Source: Lingula anatina (taxonomy: Eukaryota > Brachiopoda > Lingulata > Lingulida > Lingulidae). From it: DNA of 64,000 nt. Both the position numbers and the translations under genes were made by a program. Location: the NCBI RefSeq assembly GCF_001039355.2, contig NW_019775989.1, positions 64,001-128,000 of the forward strand, in the 5' to 3' direction. How positions within the stretch are numbered: position 1 is the first letter of the stretch; every line of letters begins with the position of its first letter. Under the pieces are notes generated by a model. That model did not search any database. It saw only the letters and a program-made list of their open reading frames with translations, and was not told the origin of the DNA. Shown here piece after piece: positions 48,186 through 64,000 of the stretch.

Positions 48186-51100
48186 TAATCTATTACGGCA
48201 CATCGCCAGTTTCAGAAATTTGAGTGCATTAAATAGAAAATTAATAGTTGTGGTAGGCTGTCTTCAAAGACCTCATCTTCATCTTCATTGCCATAAACAA
48301 GAACACCACTCTGTGATGTCAAACCAAATTGTGGTGGATATCAGGACTCTTACTTATACAATACCGTGTTCTTAACCATGGGATCGTGTAAAATGTAACT
48401 GTAATATCTGAAGTCTGTTTGGAAATTAATGTCGTATCCATGCAAGTTATGGTTCTTTTTCATGTTTGGAAGTTAACATATTTTACATAACTTTTATGTA
48501 ATCTGTGGTGCTTTTTCATTTATATATATATATTAAAAGCTCTCGTGCCATTTACTGTTTGCAATGCGCATTAATGCTCTAATCAGATAAAAAAATTTAG
48601 CCAGTATTAGCATGATTGGTCTAAAACTCTATTGCTTTTTGTCGGTGAATGGCTACTCAGCTAACCTTTGTGCTCTTTGTTGCATCAGACATGAAAGAAG
48701 CGTTATTTATTTTACACAGCTACTCCGCTTAAACACATTCTGTTAAGATAGGACAAAAAATAAACGTAAGGTATGACCAAGATTAACTAAACATTAGGCG
48801 TGAAATGAAATGCCTGTTACCTAGCTTTAAGCAGTAATTATATGATAGTAGTTGTTTTTTCGATTTTAGAAACGGTAGCAGTCAATTCGTGACATATTGT
48901 TTATCGCAACGCCTGTATAATTTGGAGGAATAAGCGTGAAAATACTCTTATGTTCAATTGAGGGTTTTACTTGCGTATTTCCACACGCATCTTACCAAAA
49001 CAAATGCCATAAACTTGGTGAGGCTCTTATAAAACCGTGATAAGTGAAACGATTCACAGTCATGGAAAAGCTAACTTAACTGGTAAGTTAAGAGTGCTTC
49101 GTGGAACGTCAATGAGGCAGATCTCACACCACAATCATTGTCTTGTAACTACTTGAAGGACACTCACTAAGTCAAACTAAAACAAAACCAATTGTTCAAG
49201 GGCGACTCTGCGGTCCGCCCTGCCCCGGCGGTTTGTTGACAAGAGGATTGAAGTTGCATCACTTGAAACGAATACCAAACAAGTTCTCTAAATGAAGGGA
49301 AGGAAACTGTTTATGTTTGAGCGACTTGGGTCTGGGGACTTTATGCAGCATTTGTCTTAGATGATTTGATAGACATTAGATTGGGTTTTGTGTGGGACTG
49401 TGCTGACAATATTTCATGCAAAGTTTATTGCCTTAGACTTCTCCCTGCCAGAGGCTACCAGATTCCGGTTTGGTGATGACTTTTTTCCAAAAAGATTCTT
49501 ACAGTACAATGATGCGCACAGAATAGTTAGAGGAATGTAAATGAATATCTAGTCAAATTTCCCTGTATGGCCCAGATACAGGGTAATTACCTCCTGTGCA
49601 TATCGTGGCACGAGGGGGTGGGGTGACCATGATGGTCTGGTGGCGATGGCAGACACTATCATAAGTTATCCCTTGATTGAATTCATTCATTCAACGTACA
49701 ACCTTGCGTCTTTGATTATTCTCGATATTGATTGAACTCCTAGCACTTTTTGAAAAAAGAAACTTATGCATAGAATAGAATGCCGAACGCAAATATGTCT
49801 TTCCTAGATCTCATCAGACTGACCTTTTTCTTGGAAAGTTAGATTTAAAAAATAACGCTATTTCATGCAGGGATGATAGGGTACATGTATATGGAAGAAA
49901 GACTAGAGAAAACTTAGGAGGTAAGGCTGAATCATTTTAAACGAATCAGAGCAGAGGAAAAGCAGTAACTCTTTGTGTTATTTTAATCTGGTTATTTTTA
50001 TTTACAAAATAATTCACAGCACATTAATTTAAGGCAAACCGACACGTTAATTTTGACAAATATATTCGTTGCATAACCTGAAATAACGTGACATCACCAG
50101 AGAACTAATTTAAGAATTCACCATGAAATATTTAATACCGTTGACTTCATTGTCTTTGATGATTACTGTAAGAAAAAAGTGAACATACTGTATAGTAACA
50201 GGTCACACATGTATTGAGTGGTGGAGTCAGTTTTACAAAGGAACTTTGGTCCGAAAATTTGTTTTATCTTTCAGGCAAAAAATTGACCTTTTCCATTGAA
50301 AAGCAACAGTGCTCAACTTTAAGTAAGTATTGGTATGAAACTTTACTTATATATATTTTTTGTTAAAACATGCGCAATATTTAATTTAGTTAGAATGCTA
50401 CTGACTTCTCTTGAGTCATAGCAGACTTGAATTTTAGTCTAAAAGCTTAGCGCTATTTCAGGGTTTAAATTCTTTTGTGTAATAGAGCCCAGATTGGGTT
50501 TGACTAAAGCTTCGTATTCAGTAGCCTAACCTGTTTTGTCTAATTTAATGTCATAACTGAGCATTCCCTCTGTGTAACCGATAAATATTTTGTCAAGAAT
50601 GTTATGCTTGCATAGGGACCACAAATCCTTCCTTTTTGTTACGTCTTTCAGGTTAATGTTGCTAATATTTAGTTAGAGATGGGCAATTTCCGATTAGGGC
50701 ACTTCTCATTCAGCAGTGAAATGTATCACAATATATTTCACTTGCCAGTGCGCTGTAAAACATGTTTTTGTTTCGCTGTTGACAACTAAAAGGAAGAAAT
50801 ATACCAGTGTAGTTCAAGACGCTTGCAATAACAGGTAAATAAAAGGTATGGTGTCTCTGCTCTAAGGTTTCATCGGACTGGATCTTGAATTGCTGGGTAA
50901 AGACTGACTTCAGGCAAAGTCAAATACATAAATAGAACCCTTCGCGCATATTTTACAATGGGTCGCGTAATTCCAATTGAAAATAGCCATTGAAACCCTG
51001 GTTTATAAAATCAAATAGTTTGGTCCCTTTGGAAGGAGGTACATGTGATTTTGCATGGATCTCAGGTAACGCATTTGAGCTCCGTTTACTTATTTCTTGA

Positions 51101-53244
51101 GATCGAACCAGGTGACCTTGTCATTATTAACATGATTGTTTTTTTCTAATACCATTGTAATCTCTAATGTTTCCTGTCACAGACAGAATGATAACACATA
51201 TCAAAGTCATGTGTCGAAAATAAGACGATTTTATGAGAGTAAAGCTCATTAATAAAGAGCTGCTTTTGAACTGCTATTTTACATATTCCCTTCCAGTACT
51301 ACTGCAGAGACACAACGTGAACACTGCATAAAAAGACAAAATGAAAGTAAGCACTCACATAGAAGGTGAAAAGCAGCAGGGCTTATTGTCATCCTTCTCC
51401 ATCAGAAGACTCCCGCATGCCTTTCTTCATAACTAATTTCTACTGATACAACATTCAGTAGCCATCGTTAAAAAAAAATAGAAACATGATAGATTAGGAA
51501 GACACAATGTTGACCAAATATTGAATAAATATCTCCATAAAATGATGAAATAAAAAGGAATATTTTACAGAAAACTTGTGGTTTTTATGATGCAGATGGT
51601 TTACTTTGTGGATGTTTGATTTTATCCTCACACAAAAATATTAGAAGATGAATGAGTATACTAGACGAACTGATATGTCTCGCCAAAATGTTCCCCTGCT
51701 TTTTGATGGAAACGGTTTGTTTAAACTAGAGAAAACACATGAACGGATATTTAATCGGGGTAGCTTGAACAATGTTTACTTTTTAACCTGAGCCTAAGAT
51801 CACCTCGAGTTGATTTGAATTTAAACGGTCTATTGACACGTCAACATGTAATGCAAAGTTTAACCCTCATGTGCGTCACGCGACAGTCGGGTAAAGAATC
51901 ACGAGTCTGGGGCACGCCAATGTTTGCGTTTGAATTCACACGCTTCTCGTAAAAGCTGTGGGGTAAAAAACGCGGGCATGCCTGTTAAGTTCTATTTTAA
52001 TGAATGAGATCATTGCGCAAGAGTGAAATAGAAATATTTATCACGATTCATTCATTCATTTCAAAAAATGAGCTTGAAGATCTTTATATCTTCACGTTCT
52101 CCAAACCAACCTCAATTGGTTCGAACAGGCGTTATCCTGGAATTTGTGTTTGCCCTGCTTTGGAATAGATTTTAGACTCGCGTGTGACTGTCAGTTAAGT
52201 TATTTTGGGTCACTTCTGAAATTCTGTAATTATGAATAAATGTAAAATACAACAAGTCCTCTTGTAACGATTTACAGTTCTCACGCACAGGGTTAGGGCT
52301 ACGTGGCACTGATGCGGCCTTTGTAGTGGTACATGATGTTCAACAAGTTATAGGCCAAAAACATTGAAAATGACACGAGAATAACAAAATATTAATAGAA
52401 AGGGTCTTTGCTTGTTTTTCATCAAAACTTCACTTTTCAAAGCAAATGCAATTTTCTAACTTTGTTCGATTTTCTCAACAAGCAACCCCCCAAAAAGAAC
52501 TCTTTTTATTCCGTTTATCCAAAGTCTAAGGGTTGTGGATGCTTTTTGCCTGAAGCCTATATGCCTACTGGCGATAGGCCTACTACAGTAGTAGGCCTAC
52601 CCGAGTCAATAAACTTAAATTTTAAATTGTTTTCTGCTTTGGCTTCCATCCTGGCTCCAGCTTTCGTATTCTAAGTCATCGGGTGTTAAGTCTCACTGAT
52701 ATAACAGCAACACCAGGAACGGCTTCTAATAGAAATTTAATGTATTGATAGGCCTACAAAAAATGCCACTGAAATGCCAAAGTGAGTAGGCCTACAGTAG
52801 GTCTGTATCCCCCCCCCCCTCCCCCACTGTTATTTTTCCCCTCTGTAAATTATTTTGAACTCTTCACTTTCAAATAAAAAGAGAAAACACACAATTCAAA
52901 CAATTACTCATGTGGTTTTCTGACTTGAATGTTTGGAGAGAAGTGGCAAAACATTTTTTCGAAGTGAAAGTCTGCCGAGTGGCTCACGGTGGAAAACACA
53001 ATCATCACAAGGCTGTGACGCTACAAAGCAAACGCAATCACAACTAACTTTTCGATGATCAATAAGTTTATTAAATGGACATTATTCTGTTGAATAACCC
53101 AAAACTCCACATATATTCATCTACAGTTTTCTCGTTTTTGAAAACTTTAACACGATTTTGCATTTTTTAAGAAAGTGCTGATGTAAAGTTGAGCTTGTCT
53201 TGTAAAGTGTCGCCTCTTAGTGTCATCACTGAAACGACTGCACG
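48186..53244. other. Intergenic sequence between the bHLH gene and ZC4H2
   Basis: About 5 kb with no supportable gene. Four TAGGCCTA copies cluster at 52575-52794 beside a C-rich stretch. Its position upstream of a developmental transcription factor makes it a plausible place for enhancers, but none can be identified by eye. Confidence 0.5.
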
Positions 53245-56148
<2,904 letters not shown>

Positions 56149-58021
56149 AGTATGGGCAACTGCAACCAAACTCCATTTCATTATAAATATATCTGTAGCA
56201 TAATGAATAAGAAGTCTTACTTAGATGTGTTGACATGAAGTCCCACTTAAAAATTGGTTTTTGGCCTTAGCAGCTTAGGCTGCCATCTTGCCCACAACAT
56301 TAGTGCCACTTGTAACCCACTAAGTCCAAATTCTACGGACAGTATTGTAATTGCATATTTTGTAAACATTTAAATTCAGTTGGAAGTTACAAAGTGAAAG
56401 CAATTGTAAACACAAATATCTAATATTGAAGTGCTATGTTTAAATCCAGTGTAGGATAGTGATATAGGAACAAAGAAGTGGTTTGGAAAGTTTTCACAGG
56501 TGCAAAGCATCGATGGGTTTAGAATTGTTAGAGACTGCAATACAAGATACACTTCTTTAATGACGTGTGAGAGATCTCAGCATTCCATTTTATGTAATAT
56601 TTACATATTTGTTTACCAAAGATTACTTTTACCTAGTATATCATTTTATAATTTTGTTATAGTATTTAGACAAGTTTTATAACCTTAGATGTGCAATGCT
56701 TTGAGCATGACATGACAAAGTCAGGTAGATTATTAATGTCAAAGCTAGTTATAATATTATAACAAACTCTAGTTTACTTTTTACTACATTTTGTGGCTTA
56801 AAATATAGCAGTGGGACTGTGCTTGAAAGACATGAACATAAGCATATGTGACATTTTATGATGATGTTCAGCATAAGGAAAGTGCTGCCAATAAGATCTT
56901 GAAAGTGTCAATAGAAAGAGCATATTAGTAGTAAATTTAATTGACAGCTAACATTACACATTGATTAAATTTCTGTAATTTTCTGCCAAGTCATAAAAGC
57001 TTGAAAGTTATCTCTGTTCAAGTTCAGTAATAAATTACCATAATTTTTCTAACAATCCTTCTAGTCTCCTGAATATATTGATGTATATGTAAACAATTAC
57101 TCTTTCATTTGTCTTCTTTATTTTTGTAAAAGATTCACGATCCAACTTCTTTCTTTCTTTGCTGAAACATTGCTCAATACTCAAGGCTTACTTTTGTAAA
57201 CCAAACTGTTGGAAAGTCTGAAATCTTGTAAAAACCAACATGCGGGGTGGGGTTGGGGGAGCATTAGAAATGCAGCTCCGTCGATGAAAATGTTCACTGC
57301 CCTGCATTATGGGAGACGTGGCAATAACAAATGATGATGGTACACTTGATCCAAACCATGAAAACTACTTGACCTTTATCATAATCTGACTGTTCACAGA
57401 CATCAATTCTCACTCCTCAACCAGACCTAATTTTAACTACATTTTGACGGGTAGCGGTGTCACTGTCAGTTCCCCTCACTTTATTGTTGAATCCAAGCCT
57501 GGCCACGCCGGAACACAAGAGAGACGATAATTTCATATGAAAACGCCCCGTAAAGTGTTCCGCCGTGGCCATCAGGGCTATACCCCCGCCACTAAGCAAA
57601 CGACTAAGGTTTGATAGCGCGGCCGCTGTGGGGGTGGTCGCCCTTCAAGCCTGGCGGAGTTTAAAGATCCATTTGAAGCCGCTGGAAAGCGACCTCAAGA
57701 CGAAGTAAGCGTTATTTTTTTCTTATCGGCACGTTGAAGGTTGATTTCGAAGTATGCGAGATGAGTACTGCCCTCCAGCCCGCCATACCGAAGGTTTGGT
57801 GTACAGAACTGATCTCTACAGGAAATGTTGGCTATATTTATATGGCATAGACTGCTGACTGTCAGCATTTCTCCTATTGGTCAACCTACAATGAAGCCAG
57901 ACGTCACTGATATATCGATCACGAGACATGAGCAAATATGCTGCCTCAGCACATAGTTATCAGCTGTGTGGCGTGTTGTGGTTACCTGTGTCATTGTAAA
58001 TAGGTCAAGGTTGTGACATCC
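56149..58021. other. ZC4H2 3' UTR and MSH2 upstream region
   Basis: An AATAAA at 57029-57034 may end the ZC4H2 transcript. From about 57240 the sequence becomes more GC-rich, with CpG, a NotI-like GCGGCCGC at about 57619 and an inverted CCAAT box (CTATTGGTCA) near 57873, consistent with a broad MSH2 promoter. No additional gene is seen. Confidence 0.55.
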
Positions 58022-58033
58022 TTTCCCGCGAAA
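58022..58033 (+). promoter_or_regulatory. E2F-type site upstream of MSH2
   Basis: TTTCCCGCGAAA, a near-palindromic match to the E2F consensus, ends 16 bp before the MSH2 ATG at 58050. E2F sites drive S-phase expression of replication and repair genes, so cell-cycle control of MSH2 is a reasonable inference. Confidence 0.6.
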
Positions 58034-58049
58034 TATTAAAAGACCCAAC

Positions 58050-61000
58050 ATGGCGACGGTGCAATCAAAACACGAGTTGCAATTAGGTATGTGAAATATG
58101 AATTTTACCCATTTTGGCACGTGCACTGGCATCATAAAACATAGGTCATAACTTTGAGCTATACTGAGACTGAAACGTCCCCAAAATTGTCGACAATCAA
58201 ACCTTTTATTTTGCAAAAACTTAACTTAACCGGGAGCGTCTTTTGAGCACTTTCATTCGATCGTTTGCACTTAATCTCTGGGTCAGTGTTACTGTTAGCG
58301 TGACTAAATATTATTGTTTTCTTTTATGCAGAAATGATTTTTGCCCTTTGATTTTCAGACGGAATACAGGAACATGGGTTTCTCTCATACTTGCGTTCTT
58401 TACCAGAGGTAAAACTTGTACAATAAATAAATAAATAGACAAATGATTTTAAATAAAAATAATAAATAAAATTAAATAATAAAAATAATTATAAGAAATA
58501 AATTGAATAATAATAGAATAAAAGACATACTTGATATAAAAAAATTAAGATCCAAAGCTATTGATTAGATTTTTCAAGGTGGAAGAAATGGAATGTAGAT
58601 GTTATTTCATGACATGTTATTTAACTGATTTTTTAAATTAATATTTAATTTCATGTCTTTATTAAGGCACAATCTTATGTAAACCCTCAATTTCCTTTTA
58701 GAAACCGAATACAACAATACGTTTTTTCGACAGAAATGTAAGTTCTTATTTTTTTGTCATTGTGGTTTTAAAAACAGTATCCTTGGGGGTCTTTAAAAAA
58801 TTTATTTATTATTTTTTTTGGGTGGGGGGTGGGGGGTGGAGTTATAATATCATTGTTAATATCATCTATAAGACTTTTTCAAACAAACTTTATATAATGG
58901 CCTGCCTACATTATATAAAATTAATTATGGTTTATAAATTTATTTCCAGGATTACTATACTGTTCATGGCCCAGATGCAGTTTTTGCTGCCAAAGAAGTT
59001 TTTAAAACAACTGGAGTCATTAAACATTTAGGATCAGGTACACTTCTAATCATTTTCATATCCCCCCCTCCCCCCAATCAGAAAAGATGATCCGAATACT
59101 ACTAACTGATGCGCTGACTAAATATAGCTGACCTCACTTCAAAAGAGATTCTGCTAATTCACAATGGTCTCCCACCTTCACACGCACCATCAAATGGATT
59201 AATGGATCTTATCTCTGTGTTTTAATTGCTAGGCCCCTGGAGTTGGGGAGATCATCATGGAATTATCCGCATCGTTTTTGAAGTGGGGTCGGCCATATTT
59301 AGTCAGCAGATCAGTTAGTACCCGAATCACCTATTCTGAAAGGCCCCTTACTGGTAGATAACCTAAACTATGTTTGAACTTGCCAAAAACAAGTGTGTAC
59401 ATGTAGCATACTAAAGGTGGTACCGGTATTGTGTCTGTATCTCACGGGGCCTCCATATGCTGACATGACTCTCAGGGGCCTATTACTACAATCCTGCTTA
59501 ATTTTCCATTAAAAATTGTGTGTTTGACTTCTAAGTAGCATTTATTGCTCCCTAGTATTTATTGCTCCCACTTAGTCTAACCTTATCTATGATGAAATAC
59601 CAAACATTAATTTAACACTGTGTTTATTTTTTCATTTCTAAATTGATTAACTCAAGTAAATGGTTAACACTCATTTTTAATATTTTTTTAACTTATCAGG
59701 TGCTAACAAGGTGGAGTCAGTGGTGCTGAGTAAGCTGAACTTTGAGTCCACAGTACGAGATCTGCTGCTGGTGAGACAGTACAGGGTAGAGGTTTACAGG
59801 AATAGGGCAGCTGGCAAGAATAATGACTGGAGTTTAGCCTATAAGGTGGACATATCTCCTTTGTTTTGGGCTAAATAAGTTAATGTAAAGAGAATAAAAC
59901 CACGGAGAAATACTTGAATTATCACATTATATACTGTATGAGTACTATCCTAAGAGAAAAATGCATGTAATGCTTTTGGTTCAAATACATGTCCTGCAAG
60001 TAAATTAAAAGGTTGGTTATCTGTAATAATACATTTTTGAAGGTAATATTTTGCCAAAACTTGGGTCACAGTTATGAAAGAACTTTTATTGTGTGCGTGT
60101 ATTTTATAGGCCTCCCCAGGAAATTTGACCCAATTTGAAGATGTGTTGTTTGGCAGCAATGACATGTCTGTATCAGTTGGGGTTATTGCAGTGAAATTAG
60201 GGACAGAGAATGGACAGAGGGTAAGCAGTGGCTATAGGATTCAGTGTTTAGCATATCCACAACAGGCCTTTAAACAACCAAATTGCATTTTGTTAGTCTT
60301 AAATGTGTTCACAGCCATTATTGATACAGTACAATCAGAATATTAAATGGTTGTACCAAGTCATCAATTCAAAGATCAAAGTCAATAATTCAGTTCTCCA
60401 AGTCACAAATGGAAATAATCAAAGTTAAGGGTTATACAGCTCACAACATATGCATGTACCTATCCTTGTGCAACATCATTGATCTTCATTTCCATTTTTG
60501 AGTGATTGTTTGAATTCTGAATGTAATTAATACCCTGAATTTCAATATGTGAGATATTCTTAAGGTACAGTACTATACATGTAGGACATCAAGTGAACTA
60601 AACATAATGTACCTTATATTACAAACAGGTTGTTGGTGTTGGCTATGGAGATGCTACGCTCAGAAAGTTTGGTGTCTGTCAGTTCCCAGAGAATGACCAG
60701 TTTTCAAATTTAGAGGTACTGGGGGTGTTTCAAATTCAGAGGCAGAATGTAGAATAAGGATTTGTTGATAAGATATTATTATTTGTAACCTTTGTTAGAC
60801 TAATTTTTTTCAAACTAGCTGTAAATATTGGCCTGCATACATTTAGTGGCAGATAATGCAGCTTTATCTTAATTAATACAACCTAAATGTGTTATTGAAA
60901 ATTCTTTTACCATCAGTTTAACAAATTCCATTGAGGGGTTAAATAATCTAATAGAATGAAAATTGTAGCAACAAAATTGGTAACCCCCTTCCTTTTGACA

Positions 61001-64000
61001 GGCATTGATAGTCCAGTTGGGACCCAAGGAATGTGTCCTGGCCAGTGGTGAAGGTTCCCCTGAGGTCTCCAGATTAAAACAAGTCATTGAGAGGAGTGGG
61101 GTGCTAATCACTGAGAGAAAGAAAGGTAGGGGGCAGCACTGAAATAGAAGTTTAGATTGTGTGTGCTGTGAGTATGATATATTGACTGTGATGTTGTGTG
61201 ATTGTAGCTATTTGAATTTAAAATGCATTTGCTGTTCTGTTATGCTGTATAAATTATTAAAATGTATAAAAAAAATGTCATTGCACAATTTTGCACAACA
61301 AGATTAAACTCTTGGTACATGAGTTCATATACGTGTATGTATATTCTAGCAGTTCCTGTGACATGGTTCTTTTTACTATCTTTTATCTTCACATTTGAAA
61401 AGCTTGAATTAATGTATTAAAAAACTCTAAATCTCTTGCTTTACAGGAAAAAGGTTCAGCTGTCTGTAAATTTTCATTCTTCCTTCAAAAATTTCAAGGT
61501 TGATTGAAGGTTGAAAAATGATCACTTATGACTTTTATCAGATTATTGTTAGTTAAAAGCTGGGAATATACATGTACTCCCCAGAATCTGAGCAACATCT
61601 TTTGCAACCCGCTTTCAATTCAAATTGATTTATGGTTTTGGTTTTCATGTTTGTAGCTGATTTCTCTACTAAAGATAATGTGCAAGATCTCAACCGTCTA
61701 CTTAAGTTTAAGAAAGGAGAACAAGCTAACAGTGCAGCACTTGGTGAGTATACTGACTTATTTGCTGTATGCATTGAAGAATTTTACTCTGAATAATAAG
61801 TCTTTTTATTTAAACTTAAAATGCTTTAGATAGGTTAAACAGTACGTAAATGTTAAATTGTTGTTCAGGTAAATGTAACAGTGAATTTGAATTTTTTATA
61901 CTTTCAGCTGAGATGGACAAAACACATGCTATGGCTGCCGTATCTGCACTAATCAAATACTTGGAGGTGAGGTATATTTTATGCTGTCACATTCTCTTTT
62001 TTTCTTAATTTAATGATGACACTTAGTTGTGCCAAATTTCTATTTTGACAATGAATTTAACTTAAGTTTAATTGCTTGTGTATAAGGAATTGAATGTTTG
62101 TCTTTAACATTTTGCTGTTGATTTACCGCTGTAGCACATTAGATAGCCCAATAAAAGATGTATTTTTTATCCTGCCATTATTTTTATTCTACTAGCTCCT
62201 GGGTGATGAGACCAACTTTCATCAGTTTTCCCTGCAAAGTTTTGACTTGAGCCAGTACATGAAGCTGGATGCTGCAGCTGTGAATGCACTCAATCTGATG
62301 CCTAGCCCAAATGAAGGTAGGGAGAAGTGGCATTTAGATTACAGTAAAGAATCTCTCTTAAACACCCAATATATCTGAACCTATCCAAAATTAGAATCTA
62401 CAAACCACTTGTTCAAACATAAAACCGTGACTGGGACGTTAAATATCTGTTACATGTCTGCTATTGAACTAAAATCGATAGACTAATTTTCAGCATATGA
62501 ATATAGGCTAAATTTCAACATTTATTTCCAGGCAGCAACAAAAACCAGAGTGTGTTGGGACTGTTGAACAGGTGTCGCACCCCACAGGGACAGAGACTGC
62601 TGGCTCAGTGGGTCAAACAACCTCTTATTGATAAAAACAGGATAGGTATGCATGGTTCATTACCCCCCCCCCCTCACCCCTGCCCCTGGTTGTATTCATG
62701 TAAGTTAGCCATTAATATTTCATTAAAAAACTTCAGGCAGCTGTGTTATTAAGTGTTTTTTCTTTCTGCATCTATGATTTTGATTTGAGTTTTTTTCATA
62801 TTTTTTACTTCAGAGGAGAGACTGAATGTTGTTGAGTCTTTTGTGGAGGACACAGAGCTGAGGCAGACGTTGCAGGAGGATCAACTGAGGAAGGTTCCAG
62901 ACTTTCAGAGATTGGCCAAGAAATTTCAGAAGAAGAGAGCCAACTTACAGGTGAGTGCACTGTAACACAAAGTATGATATTATTGAACTTAACTCCCGTG
63001 AGCAGCACAGGTACTGTTTAGATGGTATCAATTTTATCTGGTTCTTAAATGGATAACATCAATATTTACACAAGTAATGTCCATGCAAAAACGAGAGAAA
63101 AAAACATTCAATTATCTGTGTGTGGTAGTTAATTTAAAGATATGTTTTAGGACAATAGACATAAAGCATTCAAGTTTGGAAATTTTTAAAATGTATCACC
63201 GTTTATTGTATTGCTCAGGATTGCTACAGAGTATACCAGGCCTTGGAGAAGATGCCTTACTTACTGGAGGCCCTGGAAAAACACCAAGGCAAGCATACAC
63301 CACTGCTCATGGAGCTGTTTACAAACCCTATGAAGGTATATATTTACCATTCAAAAATATCTAATTGATAGAGCAAATGTAGCATTCTTTCCAGTAGAGC
63401 ATTTTGTTGTGTAACATAACGTGCATACTTGTGATGTATTTTTCTATTTGATACTTTTCATTACGGCTGATATCAAACTGGTAATGCAAGTTGATGATTG
63501 CAACCACAAGATGGCTTTTCTCAAATTATTCTTTTATCTGCACTCCAGGAATTGCTGATGGATTTCTCCAAATTCCAAGAAATGGTGGAGACTACAATTG
63601 ACTTAGACCAGGTAGAGAACCACGAGTTCCTCATCAAACCTGACTTTGATGAAGGCCTAGCAGGTACATTGTACACCAGTCATTTTACTGATCTACATTC
63701 CTAAATGATCCTTTTGATTTTAACACTTAGCAGCTTTTTAAATTTCAGTGGGCTGTGCAGCTTTGGGGTACGTGCAATGTGCTTATAATGTTTAGATACA
63801 TGTCAGTTTTTGAAAATCAAAGCAATGGAATACTGTTATTAGGCTTGCATCAGTTGCTTTTTCTGTACTGGCACCATTATGGTGTGTTATTGCAGTTGGC
63901 AGTTTAAAGAAAAACTCATATAATTCTTATTACATTTTAGAGCTGCGCGAAAAACTAGATAATGTAGAAAAACAAATCAAGGCACAACTGAACAAGGTGG
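58050..64000 (+). CDS. MSH2: DNA mismatch repair protein MSH2 (amino half, runs off the window)
   Basis: Exons: 58050-58086, 58359-58408, 58702-58737, 58950-59037, 59700-59845, 60110-60220, 60629-60715, 61002-61125, 61657-61743, 61908-61966, 62196-62316, 62532-62645, 62814-62950, 63219-63335, 63549-63663, 63941-64000 (open). All phases agree; about 496 codons against a full length near 930. Landmarks include [95 protein letters not shown] and [14 protein letters not shown], all matching vertebrate MSH2. The part present covers the mismatch-binding, connector and first part of the lever domains; the Walker ATPase and the MSH6/MSH3-interacting end are outside. In the nucleus MSH2 pairs with MSH6 or MSH3 to recognise mismatches and small loops. 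Confidence 0.97.

Overview
This is nuclear DNA from an invertebrate animal, AT-rich, with many short exons bounded by GT-AG introns, abundant microsatellites and many small non-autonomous transposons. The four recognisable orthologues (MAN2C1, an achaete-scute-like bHLH factor, ZC4H2, MSH2) are general animal genes. A fifth gene, secreted and with a somatomedin-B-like domain, resembles ectodomains that I associate with lophotrochozoan receptors. A marine spiralian (mollusc, annelid, brachiopod or relative) is my best guess; another invertebrate such as amphioxus cannot be excluded.

Layout. 1-13 kb: no protein gene seen; one tRNA-Glu(CTC), three small terminal-inverted-repeat elements and one 1.5 kb non-autonomous DNA transposon. 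13.3-19.9 kb, minus strand: a two-exon gene for a secreted protein with eleven 15-residue repeats, a somatomedin-B-like module and further Cys-rich modules; its intron is full of decayed tandem repeats. 20.8-23.4 kb: broken LINE reverse-transcriptase sequence, partly tandem-duplicated together with an antisense ORF of unknown nature. 24.5-37.4 kb, plus strand: MAN2C1 (cytosolic alpha-mannosidase), traced through 29 exons whose lengths sum to 3207 nt. It also has a second intact copy of exon 12, which gives a pair of apparently alternative exons in the catalytic domain. 39.1-43.3 kb: two nearly identical 2.1 kb tandem copies with an N at their junction, probably two alleles assembled in series. 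45.1-47.1 kb, minus strand: an ASCL-like bHLH gene with a non-coding first exon and a TATA box. 53.2-56.1 kb, plus: ZC4H2, complete in five exons. 58.05 kb to the end, plus: MSH2, first 16 exons (about 496 codons); the ATPase half lies beyond the window.

The genes do not form a pathway. MAN2C1 trims free oligosaccharides in the cytosol, the bHLH factor and ZC4H2 are developmental regulators, MSH2 is mismatch repair, and the Cys-rich protein is extracellular. The most notable observation is the duplicated MAN2C1 exon 12. The two copies differ at 28 of 96 bases yet encode 28 of 32 identical residues, so both appear to have been kept by selection. The other observations are mostly transposons with target-site duplications, including one inserted against a MAN2C1 splice donor, and a clustered excess of the palindrome TAGGCCTA.
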